DNA of 64,000 nucleotides, taken from NCBI RefSeq assembly GCF_030268685.1, contig NZ_BSRQ01000001.1, positions 248,001 to 312,000 of the forward strand, read 5' to 3'. Position 1 is the first letter of the stretch; the number at the start of each line of letters is the position of its first letter. The notes below the pieces were generated by a model. That model saw only the letters and a list, made by a program, of their open reading frames with translations. It was not told the origin of the DNA and did not search any database. The translations under genes and the position numbers were made by a program. This document shows positions 1-9,671 of this stretch, piece by piece. Source of the DNA: Microtetraspora sp. NBRC 13810 (lineage in GTDB: Bacteria > Actinomycetota > Actinomycetes > Streptosporangiales > Streptosporangiaceae).

Positions 1-520
1 GCCGATGGCGAAGCGCCAGATCCCGCACTTCGTCGTAGTCGATCAGCTCGGTGTCGCGCCGCACGCCGTACGCCACGACGTCGAACCACCGCCCCGAGAA
101 GTTCACCTTCGAGCCGTGCGTGAGATGGCCGCCGTGCGACAGCTCCATCGCCAGCACCGTGTCACCGGGCTGGAGCAGCGCCGCGTAGGCGGCCAGGTTG
201 GCCGAGGCGCCCGAATGCGGCTGGACGTTGACGTGATCGGCCCCGAACAACCGTTTCGCCCGGTCCGTCGCCAGCCGCTCGACCTCGTCGACGACGGCGC
301 ACCCGCCGTAGTACCGCCGCCCGGGATAGCCCTCGGCGTACTTGTTCGTGAGCGTCGAACCGAGGGCCGCCAGCACGCTGGGGGACGTGAAGTTCTCGCT
401 CGCGATCAGTTGCAGCCCGCCGCGCACGCGGTCGAGCTCATCCAGCAGCAACTGGGCGACGTCGGGGTCGTTGCGGCGCAGCATGGCGAAGTCGGGCCCG
501 TAAAAAGGCACCGTTCTCAC
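1..520 (-). CDS. glyA: Serine hydroxymethyltransferase, N-terminal part (cut by window edge)
   Basis: PLP enzyme that interconverts serine plus tetrahydrofolate with glycine plus methylene-tetrahydrofolate. About 173 residues are visible from the start. SHMT hallmarks seen are LIASENFTS near residue 37, [15 protein letters not shown] near residues 60-75, and [11 protein letters not shown] near 105. The active-site lysine region lies beyond the left edge. I chose the GTG at 518-520 because GGAG sits 7 bases upstream (coding strand) and the protein then begins just before the usual N-terminus. In related actinomycetes glyA follows the threonylcarbamoyladenylate synthase gene directly; here about 3.9 kb of accessory sequence separates them. 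Confidence 0.95.
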   Translation of the reverse strand, partial: MRTVPFYGPDFAMLRRNDPDVAQLLLDELDRVRGGLQLIASENFTSPSVLAALGSTLTNKYAEGYPGRRYYGGCAVVDEVERLATDRAKRLFGADHVNVQPHSGASANLAAYAALLQPGDTVLAMELSHGGHLTHGSKVNFSGRWFDVVAYGVRRDTELIDYDEVRDLALRHR

Positions 521-736
521 TGCCTCACTCCGTTCGGCCGCTGTGGGTGCGCCGCGCCGATGAAGCCGCTCGCCGGCCGGATGCTCGCCACGCCTCCGGC
601 CCGTCACACCGTGCGCACCCTCCTCGCTCCGCTTCCCACTCTAAGCCCGTTGATGCCACCCATGGGACCGACTTCGTCTTTCCCCGCATGTCGCACGCCC
701 CCCGGCATCGCCCGGGGACACCGGCATACCGCCTGG
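521..736. other. Intergenic, glyA leader
   Basis: About 216 bases between the small WXG-like gene and glyA. I see no convincing gene and no clear promoter pair. A TAGAGT hexamer on the minus strand could be a -10 element but lacks a matching -35. The GGAG ribosome site of glyA is at its left end. Confidence 0.4.
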
Positions 737-1123
737 TCAGGGCATGAAGGCGTGCGGGGCGGCCGGCTCCCCCGGTATCCAGCGCGGCGTGTCGGCCGCC
801 TGGTCGCTGATCGAGGTCAGCACGGACTGCCGGTACAGGGCGAGCCGCTTGCGCCACTCGGCGATGTCCTCGACGTACCGCTCGGCCACCGGCGCGTCCC
901 ACACATCCGGACTGCGGGCCATCTGGTACGACTTGTCGAGCGAGGCCGCCATCGCGTCCAGCGCGGGCACCACCTCCTGCCACAGCCGCACAAGCTGCTC
1001 GTAGTCACGGTTGAACACCCACGTACTGGTCTGCGCGCCCGGCGTCAACGCGACCCCGGGACTCGGCGCCGGCGGAGTCTCCCCCGGCTGCATCGGCTTG
1101 GGCGCCGGCGGATCGACATACAT
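737..1123 (-). CDS. Small WXG100-like helical protein
   Basis: A 128-residue protein with a Pro-rich first 30 residues followed by two predicted amphipathic helices, roughly residues 36-66 and 78-106, separated by VWDAP with Trp75 at the turn. This resembles the helix-W-x-x-helix layout of WXG100/ESX proteins, although the classical W-x-G is W-D-A here. There is no signal peptide or membrane segment. The start ATG has a near-perfect AAGGAGG 5 bases upstream. It lies downstream of the giant repeat protein on the same strand, which suggests a pair exported or acting together. The WXG100 assignment is inference from shape; no biochemical role is known to me. Confidence 0.6.
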   Translation of the reverse strand: MYVDPPAPKPMQPGETPPAPSPGVALTPGAQTSTWVFNRDYEQLVRLWQEVVPALDAMAASLDKSYQMARSPDVWDAPVAERYVEDIAEWRKRLALYRQSVLTSISDQAADTPRWIPGEPAAPHAFMP

Positions 1124-1170
1124 TCCGACCTCCTTGGCGACTCGGTCTACAGGACCTTCATGGCGTGACC

Positions 1171-1275
1171 GTGGTTGGGGGGAGCGAGGTTGGCGGGAGC
1201 GAGGTTGGCGGGAGCGAGGTTGGCGGGAGCGAGGTTGGCGGGAGCGAGGTTGGCGGGAGCGAGGTTGGCGGGAGC
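1171..1275. repeat. 15-bp tandem repeat array
   Basis: Unit GAGGTTGGCGGGAGC occurs six times without change from 1186 to 1275, preceded by one degenerate copy at 1171-1185. It lies between the stop codon of the giant repeat protein and the ribosome site of the 128-residue gene, so it would be in the transcript between the two. The unit length is a multiple of three, so it makes long spurious open frames in several frames. Confidence 0.9.
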
Positions 1276-1280
1276 GGGGG

Positions 1281-4200
1281 TCAGGAGTTTGGGGGTGGGA
1301 TCGGGCTGGCGGGGGCGCCGGGTTCGACTCCGCCCGCCGGGCCGTCGGGCTCGATGTCCATCGGCACCCACGCGCCGGTACCCCACTCGCCCTTCGGCAC
1401 GGACACGCCGGGCATGTCCAGCGGTTCGATCTCCCGCGCGTTCTGCATGACCGTGCCCAGAGCCTCCGCGTCCGGTGGCCGCGCCTCGGCCGTCACGACG
1501 TCACTCCCGTCGTTCGCCCACAAGCTCACCTCGCCGCCTCCACCGTCCCCGACCTGCCCCGCACCACCTTCCACCCGGGATTCGGCAAGGTCGTGCCCGG
1601 CCGAAACCGTCGGCATGTCCTGTCCGCCCGAGACCGTGGGCATGTCCAGCGGTTCGATCTCCCGCGCGTTCTGCATGACCGTGCCCAGCGCCTCCGCGTC
1701 CGGTGGCCGCGCCTCGGCCGTCACGATGTCACTGCCGTCGTTCGCCCAGAAGTTCACTCCGGTTTCGCCCTGAGACGGCCCTGAAGCGTCGTTTCCGGCG
1801 CCCAGTGGCATTCCCTCCAGCCGCGTGCCGTACGCCGCCGAGCCGCCCTCCTCGGCCCACGGAAGCACCACGGAGAGCTCCGTCACGGACCGCTCCCCCG
1901 TACCACCCGCCGCCCCCGTCTCCGGTCCTGTCGCCGAGGCGACGAACTGCACTCTGCCGTCATCCGCATAGACCCCGCCCACGCCTGCCGGAGCGCCGCC
2001 GACCGGCCCTCCGCCGTCCACGTCGACGAACACGGAGTCACCCTGAACCCCGAGGAGTACCGTCCCACCTGACCCGCCAGGCCCCTCCGCGCGTCCGCCC
2101 CCATCCGGCGCGGGTACGGCAGGAGCCGTCTCCGGCACCACAGGCACCCCCGAACCCTCTCGCGGCGCCCCCGGCGAGCACGGCGCTCCGTCGTTCCCCA
2201 CGCCGTCCGGCACGGGAACCACCGGCACAGCCCCCGCCTCCGGAGCCCCAGGCGGGCTCCCCGGCGCAGGTGCCTGGGGCGCGGGCGGGTTGGCCGCCTC
2301 CGGAGCCGCGGGCGGTGCCGTCGTGACATCCGGAGTCGCGGGGCCGGGCTGAGGCACGTCCGGGGTGACGGGTACGGGTTGAGCGCCTTCCCAGCCGGTG
2401 GGCGGCGGAGACGACTCGGACCCGCCCGGAGGTACCGGCTGCTGGTCGGCCGCGGGAGGCGGGACCTGTTGCGGATCGGGTACCGGCGCCTGGGGAGTGA
2501 CGGGTTGCATGTCCGGCATCGCCGCCGCGGACAACGGAGGCTGCGCCAGCTCGACCACCACAGGCGGCACGGGCTGCGGAGTGGGAGCCGTCGCCACAGG
2601 CGGCTGCGGCTCGGGGGCCGTCGCCGTTGGCGGGACCGGCTGCGGGTCGGGGACCGTCGCCACGGGCGGCTGGGGGTCAGGGGTCGTCGCCACAGGCGGG
2701 ACCGGCTGCGGGTCGGGGACCGTCGCCACGGGCGGCTGGGGGTCAGGGGTCGTCGCCACAGGCGGGACCGGCTGCGGGTCGGGGACCGTCGCCACGGGCG
2801 GCTGGGGGTCAGGGGTCGTGGCTGTGGGCGGGGCGGGCTGGGGGTTCTGGGAGTTGGGGTTTTGTGGGGGGTCGGTGGGGGTGGAGGTGCCGGTGCCCGG
2901 CGGTTGGACGGTCTGGTCGGTGGCGGGGCCGACCTGGTCTAAGACGGGGGTGTCCGGGCGGCCGGGGTTGGTCGGGGCATGGCCGTCGATCTGGCCCGGA
3001 GGACCGTCCGGCTTGGGGCCGCCGGCCTGCTCGTCGAAGACCACGGTCGGCATGTCGATCGGCTGGGCGTTCTCCATGTTCTCCATGAGGTCACGGAGTT
3101 CGTCCATGGTCGGCGGTTCCATGGGGACCTGTACGACCTTGGTGCCGTCCTCGGTGGTGACAACGGGGCGGTCCGGCATGGAGGTGTCCACGTCGTCAGG
3201 GTGATCCTTCTGCGGCGTGTCCAGCCTGTCCTGACCATCTCGGCTCTGGCCGTTCTGAGGCTGATCCTCCCTGGCACCGCCGCCCTGCCCCTGGTCCTGG
3301 GGACGCTGGTCCTGGGCACGTTGGTCCTGGGCACGTTGGTCCTGGGCACGTTGGTCCTGGTCACGCTGGGAGTCGTCCCGGGGCTGACCGTCCTGGCCCT
3401 GGCCGCCCTGGTACTGCCCACCCTGACCGCCCTGGCTCTGACCGTCGCGGCTCTGGCCGTTCTGGTCCTGGCCGCCCTGGAATCGGTCGTCGCGTGGGTT
3501 CTCGCCTCGCTCGCTCTTGGACTCCCTGTCGGAGTCGCCCTTGTCGTTGCCGGCGGCGCCGTCGCTGTCGCCCTTGGGAGGAGCATCCCCCTTCGGAGGG
3601 ACGTCGTCCTTCTCCTGCTTGGGCGGCGCCTCCTCCTTCGGAGTGTCGGCCTTGGGCGGCGCCTCCTCCTTCGGAGTGTCGGCCTTGGGCGGCGCCTCCT
3701 CCTTCGGAGTGTCGGCCTTGGGGGGCGCCTCCTCCTTCGGAGTGTCGGCCTTGGGGGGCGCCTCCTCCTTGGGTGGGGCGTCCTGCTTCGGGGGGTCCTG
3801 GTCGGAGGAGCCGGTGTCGGACTTCTCTGGGGCAGGCGTTTCGCGAGGATTGGCGCCCTCGTCGGCCTTGGAGCCCTTCTCGTCGTCGCCCTTGTCCGAG
3901 CCCTCGCCCGTGGGGGTGTCCTTCTCGGCGTCCTCCCCCTTCGGCGTGTCCCTGTCCGCGTCCTCGCCCTTCGCAGGAACGTCCTCGCCGCCCTTCGCAG
4001 GAGCGTCGTCGCCGCTCTTCGGAGGGGCGTCGTCTCCCGGGTCGTCCTTGGAGGCGTCGCCGACGGGATTGCCGCCGGCGCCGGGCGGGCCGTTGAGCTT
4101 GGAGCCGGCGTCGGAGGTGCCGGGCTGGTCGCGCTCCTTCTTCTCCAGGACCGTCAGGCGGGAGGTGACGTCGCGGACGAGGTCGTCGCAGGACTCGGCG

Positions 4201-4358
4201 ACCTGGACGGGGCGGTAGGTGGCCTGCGCGGAGACGCCGGCGGCGCTCAGCAGGCCGGCCACCTTGCCTTCCGTGGTGCGAATCTCGCCTGCCGCCCGTC
4301 GCACCTCGGACAGAAGAGTGCGGACGAGCTGGGGGTCCATTCCTTCGAACTTGCCCAT
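1281..4358 (-). CDS. Giant low-complexity protein with WXG100-like N-terminus and triplicated 38-residue module
   Basis: A 1025-residue protein of unknown function. Residues 1-75 form a helical, non-repetitive domain (DPQLVRTLLSEVRRAAGEIR onward) like the N-terminal domains of WXG/LXG-type exported proteins. The rest is mostly disordered: Asp/Lys/Pro segments, KEEAPPKADTP repeats, Gln/Asp/Gly-rich DQRAQ repeats, and Pro-rich PDPQPVPPVATT repeats. A conserved 38-residue module appears three times (residues about 403-440, 873-910, 949-986), ending in DMPTV or DMPGV. No signal peptide or transmembrane segment is visible. The ATG at 4358 follows GGGAGA and opens directly on the helical domain; the open frame continues upstream but those residues look non-coding. 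A type VII-like secreted or cell-surface role is inference. Confidence 0.75.
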   Translation of the reverse strand: MGKFEGMDPQLVRTLLSEVRRAAGEIRTTEGKVAGLLSAAGVSAQATYRPVQVAESCDDLVRDVTSRLTVLEKKERDQPGTSDAGSKLNGPPGAGGNPVGDASKDDPGDDAPPKSGDDAPAKGGEDVPAKGEDADRDTPKGEDAEKDTPTGEGSDKGDDEKGSKADEGANPRETPAPEKSDTGSSDQDPPKQDAPPKEEAPPKADTPKEEAPPKADTPKEEAPPKADTPKEEAPPKADTPKEEAPPKQEKDDVPPKGDAPPKGDSDGAAGNDKGDSDRESKSERGENPRDDRFQGGQDQNGQSRDGQSQGGQGGQYQGGQGQDGQPRDDSQRDQDQRAQDQRAQDQRAQDQRPQDQGQGGGAREDQPQNGQSRDGQDRLDTPQKDHPDDVDTSMPDRPVVTTEDGTKVVQVPMEPPTMDELRDLMENMENAQPIDMPTVVFDEQAGGPKPDGPPGQIDGHAPTNPGRPDTPVLDQVGPATDQTVQPPGTGTSTPTDPPQNPNSQNPQPAPPTATTPDPQPPVATVPDPQPVPPVATTPDPQPPVATVPDPQPVPPVATTPDPQPPVATVPDPQPVPPTATAPEPQPPVATAPTPQPVPPVVVELAQPPLSAAAMPDMQPVTPQAPVPDPQQVPPPAADQQPVPPGGSESSPPPTGWEGAQPVPVTPDVPQPGPATPDVTTAPPAAPEAANPPAPQAPAPGSPPGAPEAGAVPVVPVPDGVGNDGAPCSPGAPREGSGVPVVPETAPAVPAPDGGGRAEGPGGSGGTVLLGVQGDSVFVDVDGGGPVGGAPAGVGGVYADDGRVQFVASATGPETGAAGGTGERSVTELSVVLPWAEEGGSAAYGTRLEGMPLGAGNDASGPSQGETGVNFWANDGSDIVTAEARPPDAEALGTVMQNAREIEPLDMPTVSGGQDMPTVSAGHDLAESRVEGGAGQVGDGGGGEVSLWANDGSDVVTAEARPPDAEALGTVMQNAREIEPLDMPGVSVPKGEWGTGAWVPMDIEPDGPAGGVEPGAPASPIPPPNS
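1401..1514 (-). repeat. 38-residue module, copy 3
   Basis: Encodes the last copy of the NDGS...PP...M.N...P.DMP module in the giant repeat protein. The DNA around it (1411-1521) is nearly identical to 1639-1749, so these two copies come from a recent 111-bp duplication about 228 bp apart. Confidence 0.85.
1629..1742 (-). repeat. 38-residue module, copy 2
   Basis: Middle copy of the module. It aligns without gaps to the distant copy 1, sharing D-G, V, P-P, L, M, N, P and D-M-P-T-V positions. A second DMPTVS follows it immediately. Confidence 0.85.
2630..2820 (-). repeat. 66-bp coding tandem repeat, three copies
   Basis: Three nearly identical 66-bp units (2630-2695, 2696-2761, 2762-2820) encode the PDPQPPVATVPDPQPVPPVA-type segments of the giant protein. 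Near identity at DNA level points to recent slippage or unequal exchange. Confidence 0.85.
3039..3152 (-). repeat. 38-residue module, copy 1
   Basis: Encodes EDGTKVVQV...PP...LMENMENAQPIDMPTV. It is divergent in DNA from copies 2 and 3 but aligns to them over 38 residues without a gap, so the module has been kept by selection rather than by recent duplication. Confidence 0.8.
3617..3769 (-). repeat. 33-bp coding tandem repeat
   Basis: Four to five 33-bp units encode KEEAPPKADTP in the giant repeat protein. Units differ by only one or two bases. Confidence 0.85.
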
Positions 4359-4447
4359 GCGCTTCTCCCGGAAGTGTCGGCCCACTTCAAGGTACCCGCG
4401 CGACGGCCGTTCGTCTTGGGGATACTGATCCGGTATGAGCGGACCCG

Positions 4448-5131
4448 TCAGTTGTCCGGGGTCGGGTCCCCATCGGTGGCGACGTATCCCACCACGCCGC
4501 GCAGTTTCTCCTCGGAGACGGCGCCCTTGCGCAGCACCCGCGGGATGGCGGAGGTGAGGTCCAGGATGGTGGAGGGGACCTTGTCCTCGCACGGGCCGCC
4601 GTCGAGGTAGACGCTGACGGAGTCGCCGAGTTGCCCCTGCGCCTCCGCGGCGGTGATCGCGGGCGAGGCGCCGGAACGGTTGGCGCTGCTCACGGCCATC
4701 GGGCCGGTCTCCTTGAGCAGGTCGAGGGCGACCGGCTGGAGCGGCATCCGCACCGCCACCGTGCCCTTGGTGTCGCCGAGGTCCCAGGACAGCGCCCGGT
4801 TGACCCGGCAGATCAGGGTCAGCGGGCCGGGCCAGAAGGCGTCGATCAGATCCTGCCCGTAGGGGCCGAGATCCTCCACCAGCGCGGTGGCGGCGCGCAC
4901 GGTGCCCACGAGCACCGGGACCGGCATGTCCCTGCCGCGTCCCTTGGCTTCGAGCAGCTTGTTGACCGCCGCGGGGGTGAAGGCGTCGGCGCCGATGCCG
5001 TACACCGTGTCGGTGGGCAGGACGACGAGGTCGCCGCGGCGGACGGTGGAGGCGGCGTCGGTCAGCCCGGCCGCCCGCTGCTCGGCGTCTGCACAGTCAT
5101 AACGTCGGGTCACGTTAGGTAATCCTGCCAC
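4448..5131 (-). CDS. tsaC: L-threonylcarbamoyladenylate synthase (Sua5/YciO/YrdC family)
   Basis: Makes threonylcarbamoyl-AMP from threonine, bicarbonate and ATP for the t6A37 modification of ANN-decoding tRNAs. At 227 residues it is the short YrdC form without the Sua5 C-terminal domain. Seen motifs are LPTDTVYGIGADA near residue 40, KGRGRDMPVPVLV near 65, FWPGPLTL near 100, VAVRMP near 125 and SSANRSGASP near 150. Two GTG starts are possible (5131 and 5113); I list the longer one. It sits downstream of prmC on the same strand, the usual actinobacterial order. A short gap then leads to the giant WXG-like gene. Confidence 0.93.
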   Translation of the reverse strand: MAGLPNVTRRYDCADAEQRAAGLTDAASTVRRGDLVVLPTDTVYGIGADAFTPAAVNKLLEAKGRGRDMPVPVLVGTVRAATALVEDLGPYGQDLIDAFWPGPLTLICRVNRALSWDLGDTKGTVAVRMPLQPVALDLLKETGPMAVSSANRSGASPAITAAEAQGQLGDSVSVYLDGGPCEDKVPSTILDLTSAIPRVLRKGAVSEEKLRGVVGYVATDGDPTPDN

Positions 5132-5166
5132 CTGCCGGGGACACTTCCGCCTCCGGCCCGCCCGTG

Positions 5167-6021
5167 CTACTCCTGGCCGAAGCGGGCGGTGACGAAGCGG
5201 TCCCGGCGGGCGAGGTCCTGGTGGACGCGCGGGTCGCGCCAGCCGTTCTCCTCCGTGAAGATCAGGTAGACCGGCGTGCCCTGCTCGTCGGCGTGCTCGA
5301 CGGCGACGAAGCCGCCGGGCCGGAGCAGCCGCCGCGCCGTGCGCTCGACCGCGCGCACCTCGTCGAGGCCGTCGGACCCCGAGCCGTACAGCGCGCGCGC
5401 CGGGTCGTAGTCGCGCACCTCGGGGTCGCGCGGGATGGCGCCGGGCGGGATGTAGGGCGGGTTGGAGACGACCAGGTCGACCTGGCCGTTCAGCTCGGGC
5501 AGGCAGTCGGCGAGGTCTTCGGGGTGCAGGGTGACGCGGCCCTGGCCGTGTTCGGAGATGTTGCGCTTGGCCCAGGTGTAGGCGTCCGGATCGACCTCGA
5601 CGGCGTGCACCTGGGCGAGGGCGACCTCCTGGGCGATGGACAGCGCGATGGCGCCGGAACCGGTGCCCAGGTCGACCACGACGGGCGAGGCGACGTCCAT
5701 CTCCTGGAGCCGGTCGATCGCCCAGCCCGCCACCACCTCGGTCTCCGGGCGCGGCACGAAGACGCCGGGGCCGACCTCCAGGGACAGGTAACGGAAGTAG
5801 GCGCGGCCGGTGATGTGCTGGAGCGGCTCGCGGGCCTCACGGCGCGCGACCCCCTCCCAGAACAGCGCGTCGAAGTCGCCGTCCTTGACCCTGTGCAGCT
5901 CGCTGCGCCGTACCCCGTGCACGAAGGCGGCCAGTTCCTCCGCGTCGGTGCGCGGCGAGGGCACCCCGGCCTCCGCCAGTCGGGCGGTGGCCAGGGCGAT
6001 CTCGTCGAGAAGAAAGGTCAT
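5167..6021 (-). CDS. prmC: Peptide chain release factor N5-glutamine methyltransferase
   Basis: Methylates the Gln of the GGQ motif of release factors using S-adenosylmethionine. The 284-residue length is normal. An N-terminal helical substrate-binding domain is followed by motif I DLGTGSGAIA at residues 117-126 and the catalytic NPPYIPP at 187-193. Its substrate, RF1 (prfA), is the gene immediately upstream with only 11 bases between them, so the two are almost certainly co-transcribed. Confidence 0.96.
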   Translation of the reverse strand: MTFLLDEIALATARLAEAGVPSPRTDAEELAAFVHGVRRSELHRVKDGDFDALFWEGVARREAREPLQHITGRAYFRYLSLEVGPGVFVPRPETEVVAGWAIDRLQEMDVASPVVVDLGTGSGAIALSIAQEVALAQVHAVEVDPDAYTWAKRNISEHGQGRVTLHPEDLADCLPELNGQVDLVVSNPPYIPPGAIPRDPEVRDYDPARALYGSGSDGLDEVRAVERTARRLLRPGGFVAVEHADEQGTPVYLIFTEENGWRDPRVHQDLARRDRFVTARFGQE

Positions 6022-6032
6022 GGCATCCAGGC

Positions 6033-7085
<1,053 letters not shown>

Positions 7086-7185
7086 CGCGCTTCCCTTCTT
7101 CCGCAGAGAAAACCTTTGATCACAAGAACGCCGACCCGGGCACACCCCGCGGACGGGATGGTTCCGAGTCGGCGCCTGATCTGGG

Positions 7186-7404
7186 CTACTTGCCCGTGGT
7201 CTTCTTCCCGAAACGCTTCTCGAAGCGCGCCACCCGGCCGCCGGTGTCCAGAATCTTCTGCTTGCCCGTGTAGAACGGGTGGCAGGCGGAGCACACGTCG
7301 GCGTGGATCACGCCGTTCTTGGCGGTGCTGCGGGTGGTGAAGGAGTTACCACACGTGCAGGTGACCTGCGTGAGGTGGTACTCCGGGTGGATGTCGGCCT
7401 TCAT
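7186..7404 (-). CDS. rpmE: Ribosomal protein L31, zinc-binding type
   Basis: 72-residue 50S subunit protein. It carries four cysteines in the CTCGNSF and [13 protein letters not shown] motifs, the zinc-containing (C+) form. C- paralogues normally replace it under zinc starvation, so Zur control is plausible elsewhere but I see no Zur box here. The ATG at 7404 follows GAGAGGA; the longer frame upstream is not conserved-looking. It lies between rho and prfA. Confidence 0.96.
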   Translation of the reverse strand: MKADIHPEYHLTQVTCTCGNSFTTRSTAKNGVIHADVCSACHPFYTGKQKILDTGGRVARFEKRFGKKTTGK

Positions 7405-7576
7405 GTCTTTCGTCCTCTCGCAAGGTGCGGTCGCCGGGTCGCCAGTGGTCTCACACGCCTGTCGCACACCGGATGGCGCGGGCGGGAACCGGTACCGCTG
7501 CGGTTCGGCTACCAGTGTGCCAGATCCTGAAACCATCCCAGGCCATATGGCATTCCCAGCCGGCCGGGAGATGGCG

Positions 7577-7604
7577 GGGGCGGCGCGCCGTGGCACGCCG
7601 CCCC
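7577..7604 (-). terminator. Hairpin after rho
   Basis: Perfect 9-bp GC stem GGGGCGGCG / CGCCGCCCC with a 10-base loop, starting about 10 bases after the rho stop codon. There is no T-run, as is common for actinobacterial terminators. Confidence 0.6.
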
Positions 7605-7613
7605 GGCCGCGAC

Positions 7614-9671
7614 TCAGTCGCGGTCGTTGCTCACGGTGGTCTTCTGGACCTGGAGCAGGAACTCCGCGTTGGACTTGGTCTCCTTCATCTTCTCCAGGAG
7701 AAGCTCCAGAGCCTGCTGCATGTCCAGCGCGTGCAGCACCCGCCGCAGCTTCCAGACGATCTGCAGCTCGTCCTTCGACATGAGGATCTCTTCCTTACGG
7801 GTGCCGGACGCGTCGACGTCCACCGCGGGGAAGATCCGCTTGTCGGCCAGCGAGCGGTTGAGCTTGAGCTCGGCGTTGCCGGTGCCCTTGAACTCCTCGA
7901 AGATGACCTCGTCCATCTTGGAGCCGGTCTCCACCAGCGCCGTGGCGAGGATCGTCAGCGAGCCGCCGTTCTCGATGTTCCGGGCGGCGCCGAAGAACCG
8001 CTTCGGCGGGTAGAGCGCCGTGGAGTCGACACCACCGGACAGGATCCGGCCGCTGGCGGGCGCCGCGAGGTTGTACGCACGGCCGAGGCGGGTGATCGAG
8101 TCGAGCAGCACGACGACGTCGTGGCCCAGCTCGACCAGGCGCTTGGCCCGCTCGATGGCGAGCTCGGCGACCGTGGTGTGGTCCTCGGCGGGACGGTCGA
8201 AGGTCGAGTGGATGACCTCGCCCTTCACCGACCGCTGCATGTCGGTGACCTCTTCGGGACGCTCGTCCACCAGGACGACCATCAGGTGGCACTCGGGGTT
8301 GTTCCGGGTGATCGCGTTGGCGATCGCCTGGAGCACCATCGTCTTACCGGCCTTGGGCGGGGAGACGATGAGGCCACGCTGGCCCTTGCCGATCGGCGAG
8401 ACCAGGTCGATGATCCTGGTGGTCAGCACGTTGGGCTCGGTCTCCAGGCGCAGCCGCTCCTGCGGGTAGAGCGGCGTGAGCTTGTTGAAGTCGGGCCGGT
8501 TGCGCGCCTGGTCGGGGTCCATGCCGTTGACCGTGTCGAGGCGGACCAGCGCGTTGAACTTCTCGCGCCGCTCACCCTCGCGCGGCTGGCGGACGGCGCC
8601 AGTGATGACGTCGCCCTTGCGCAGGCCGTTGCGGCGGATCTGGGCCAGGGAGACGTAGACGTCGTTGGCGCCGGGCAGGTAGCCGCTGGTGCGCACGAAC
8701 GCGTAGTTGTCCAGGATGTCGAGGATGCCGGCGATCGGGATCAGGACGTCGTCGTCGCCGATCACGGGCTCGTTGCTGTCGAAGCGGTCACGGCCGCGAC
8801 GGTTGCGCTCCCTGAACCGGCCGCGCCGGCCACGGCGCCCGCCGTCGTCGTCCTGGTCGCCGCCACGGTCGGGACCACGGTCCGGGCCACGGTCGGAGCC
8901 ACGGTCGGAGCCACGGTCGCCGCGGTCGCCGCGGGTGTCGTTCATCCGGTCACGGTCCTGGTCGAGGCCGCCCCGGCCGTTGTCACGGCTCTGGTCACGA
9001 CCCTGGTCACGACCCTGGTCGCCGCGGCCCTGACCCGCGTCACCGGCGCGCTGGCCGGCGCGGTCGGCGCGGTCGGTCCGGTCGGTACGGCTGTCGCCGC
9101 GCTCGCCACGGCCTTCGCCGCGCTCACGGCGGTCGTTGCGGCTGCGGCGCTCGCCGCGCTCGCGGCGGCCCTCGCCGCGCTCGGGCCGGCCTTCGGCCTG
9201 CACCACAGGCTCGGCCTGCTCCACGACCTGCTCCACCGGGGCCGCGACGGGCTCGGGAGCTACGGTCTGGGGGGCCTGCTGCGAGGCGGCGGGCTCGGCC
9301 GCGACGGCGGCGGGCCGGGAACGTTCCCTGCGGGTACGGGTGGGGCGCTCGGCCGGCGTCTCCACCCGCTCGGTCGCGGGCTCGGCGGGAGCTTCCTTGA
9401 CGGTGACAGGGCTCTGCGCGGGGGCGGCCGCACCGCCGTCGGCAGAGATGCCCTGCTTCTCCTGGATGGCCGCGATGACCTGGCTCTTGCGCATGCGCCC
9501 GGTCCCGCTGATTCCCAGGCTGGCGGCGAGCTGCTGCAGCTCAGGCAGCACCATGGCGGACAGGCCGGTGCCGGAGCGACGGCGCGGCTTCGCCGCTCGG
9601 GTGGGGGTGTCGCCGGCCGCCGGCTGCCCAGATGAACCGGTGTCGGAGAGGAGTTCGGTGGTGTCGCTCAC
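7614..9671 (-). CDS. rho: Transcription termination factor Rho, long actinobacterial form
   Basis: Hexameric RNA helicase that ends transcription. 685 residues against about 420 in E. coli. Order: Rho_N/SAP-like helices about 38-75, a long Ala/Glu/Pro then Arg/Asp/Gly-rich insert about 80-295 with RGD and [11 protein letters not shown] repeats, an RNA-binding cold-shock-type domain about 296-375, then the RecA-like motor with Walker A SPPKAGKT at 437-444, [11 protein letters not shown], and [13 protein letters not shown]. The GTG at 9671 follows GGGAAGGA and is preferred over the longer frame. The insert type is known in other high-GC Rho proteins, where it adds RNA affinity. It lies downstream of thrB across a long leader. 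Confidence 0.96.
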   Translation of the reverse strand: MSDTTELLSDTGSSGQPAAGDTPTRAAKPRRRSGTGLSAMVLPELQQLAASLGISGTGRMRKSQVIAAIQEKQGISADGGAAAPAQSPVTVKEAPAEPATERVETPAERPTRTRRERSRPAAVAAEPAASQQAPQTVAPEPVAAPVEQVVEQAEPVVQAEGRPERGEGRRERGERRSRNDRRERGEGRGERGDSRTDRTDRADRAGQRAGDAGQGRGDQGRDQGRDQSRDNGRGGLDQDRDRMNDTRGDRGDRGSDRGSDRGPDRGPDRGGDQDDDGGRRGRRGRFRERNRRGRDRFDSNEPVIGDDDVLIPIAGILDILDNYAFVRTSGYLPGANDVYVSLAQIRRNGLRKGDVITGAVRQPREGERREKFNALVRLDTVNGMDPDQARNRPDFNKLTPLYPQERLRLETEPNVLTTRIIDLVSPIGKGQRGLIVSPPKAGKTMVLQAIANAITRNNPECHLMVVLVDERPEEVTDMQRSVKGEVIHSTFDRPAEDHTTVAELAIERAKRLVELGHDVVVLLDSITRLGRAYNLAAPASGRILSGGVDSTALYPPKRFFGAARNIENGGSLTILATALVETGSKMDEVIFEEFKGTGNAELKLNRSLADKRIFPAVDVDASGTRKEEILMSKDELQIVWKLRRVLHALDMQQALELLLEKMKETKSNAEFLLQVQKTTVSNDRD

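Noticed and set aside
521-736. Glycine or THF riboswitch before glyA
   Set aside because: I could not match the conserved core motifs of either riboswitch.
1171-1275. Possible CRISPR array
   Set aside because: Copies are adjacent with no spacers and only 15 bp long.
1147-1386. 79-codon minus-strand frame with LAPAN repeats
   Set aside because: It is a frame through the 15-bp array and overlaps the end of the giant gene; no ribosome site.
2979-4610. 543-residue plus-strand open frame antisense to the giant repeat protein
   Set aside because: Its Leu/Val/Gly-rich product is the mirror of Pro/Asp/Lys repeats; the minus-strand frame has a ribosome site, a folded N-terminus and conserved modules.
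7086-7185. Terminator between rpmE and prfA
   Set aside because: A 7-bp GCCGAC/GTCGGC-type pairing exists but the loop is over 30 bases, so it is not convincing.
7425-9635. 736-residue plus-strand open frame opposite rho
   Set aside because: High-GC antisense shadow; Rho motifs on the minus strand are decisive.
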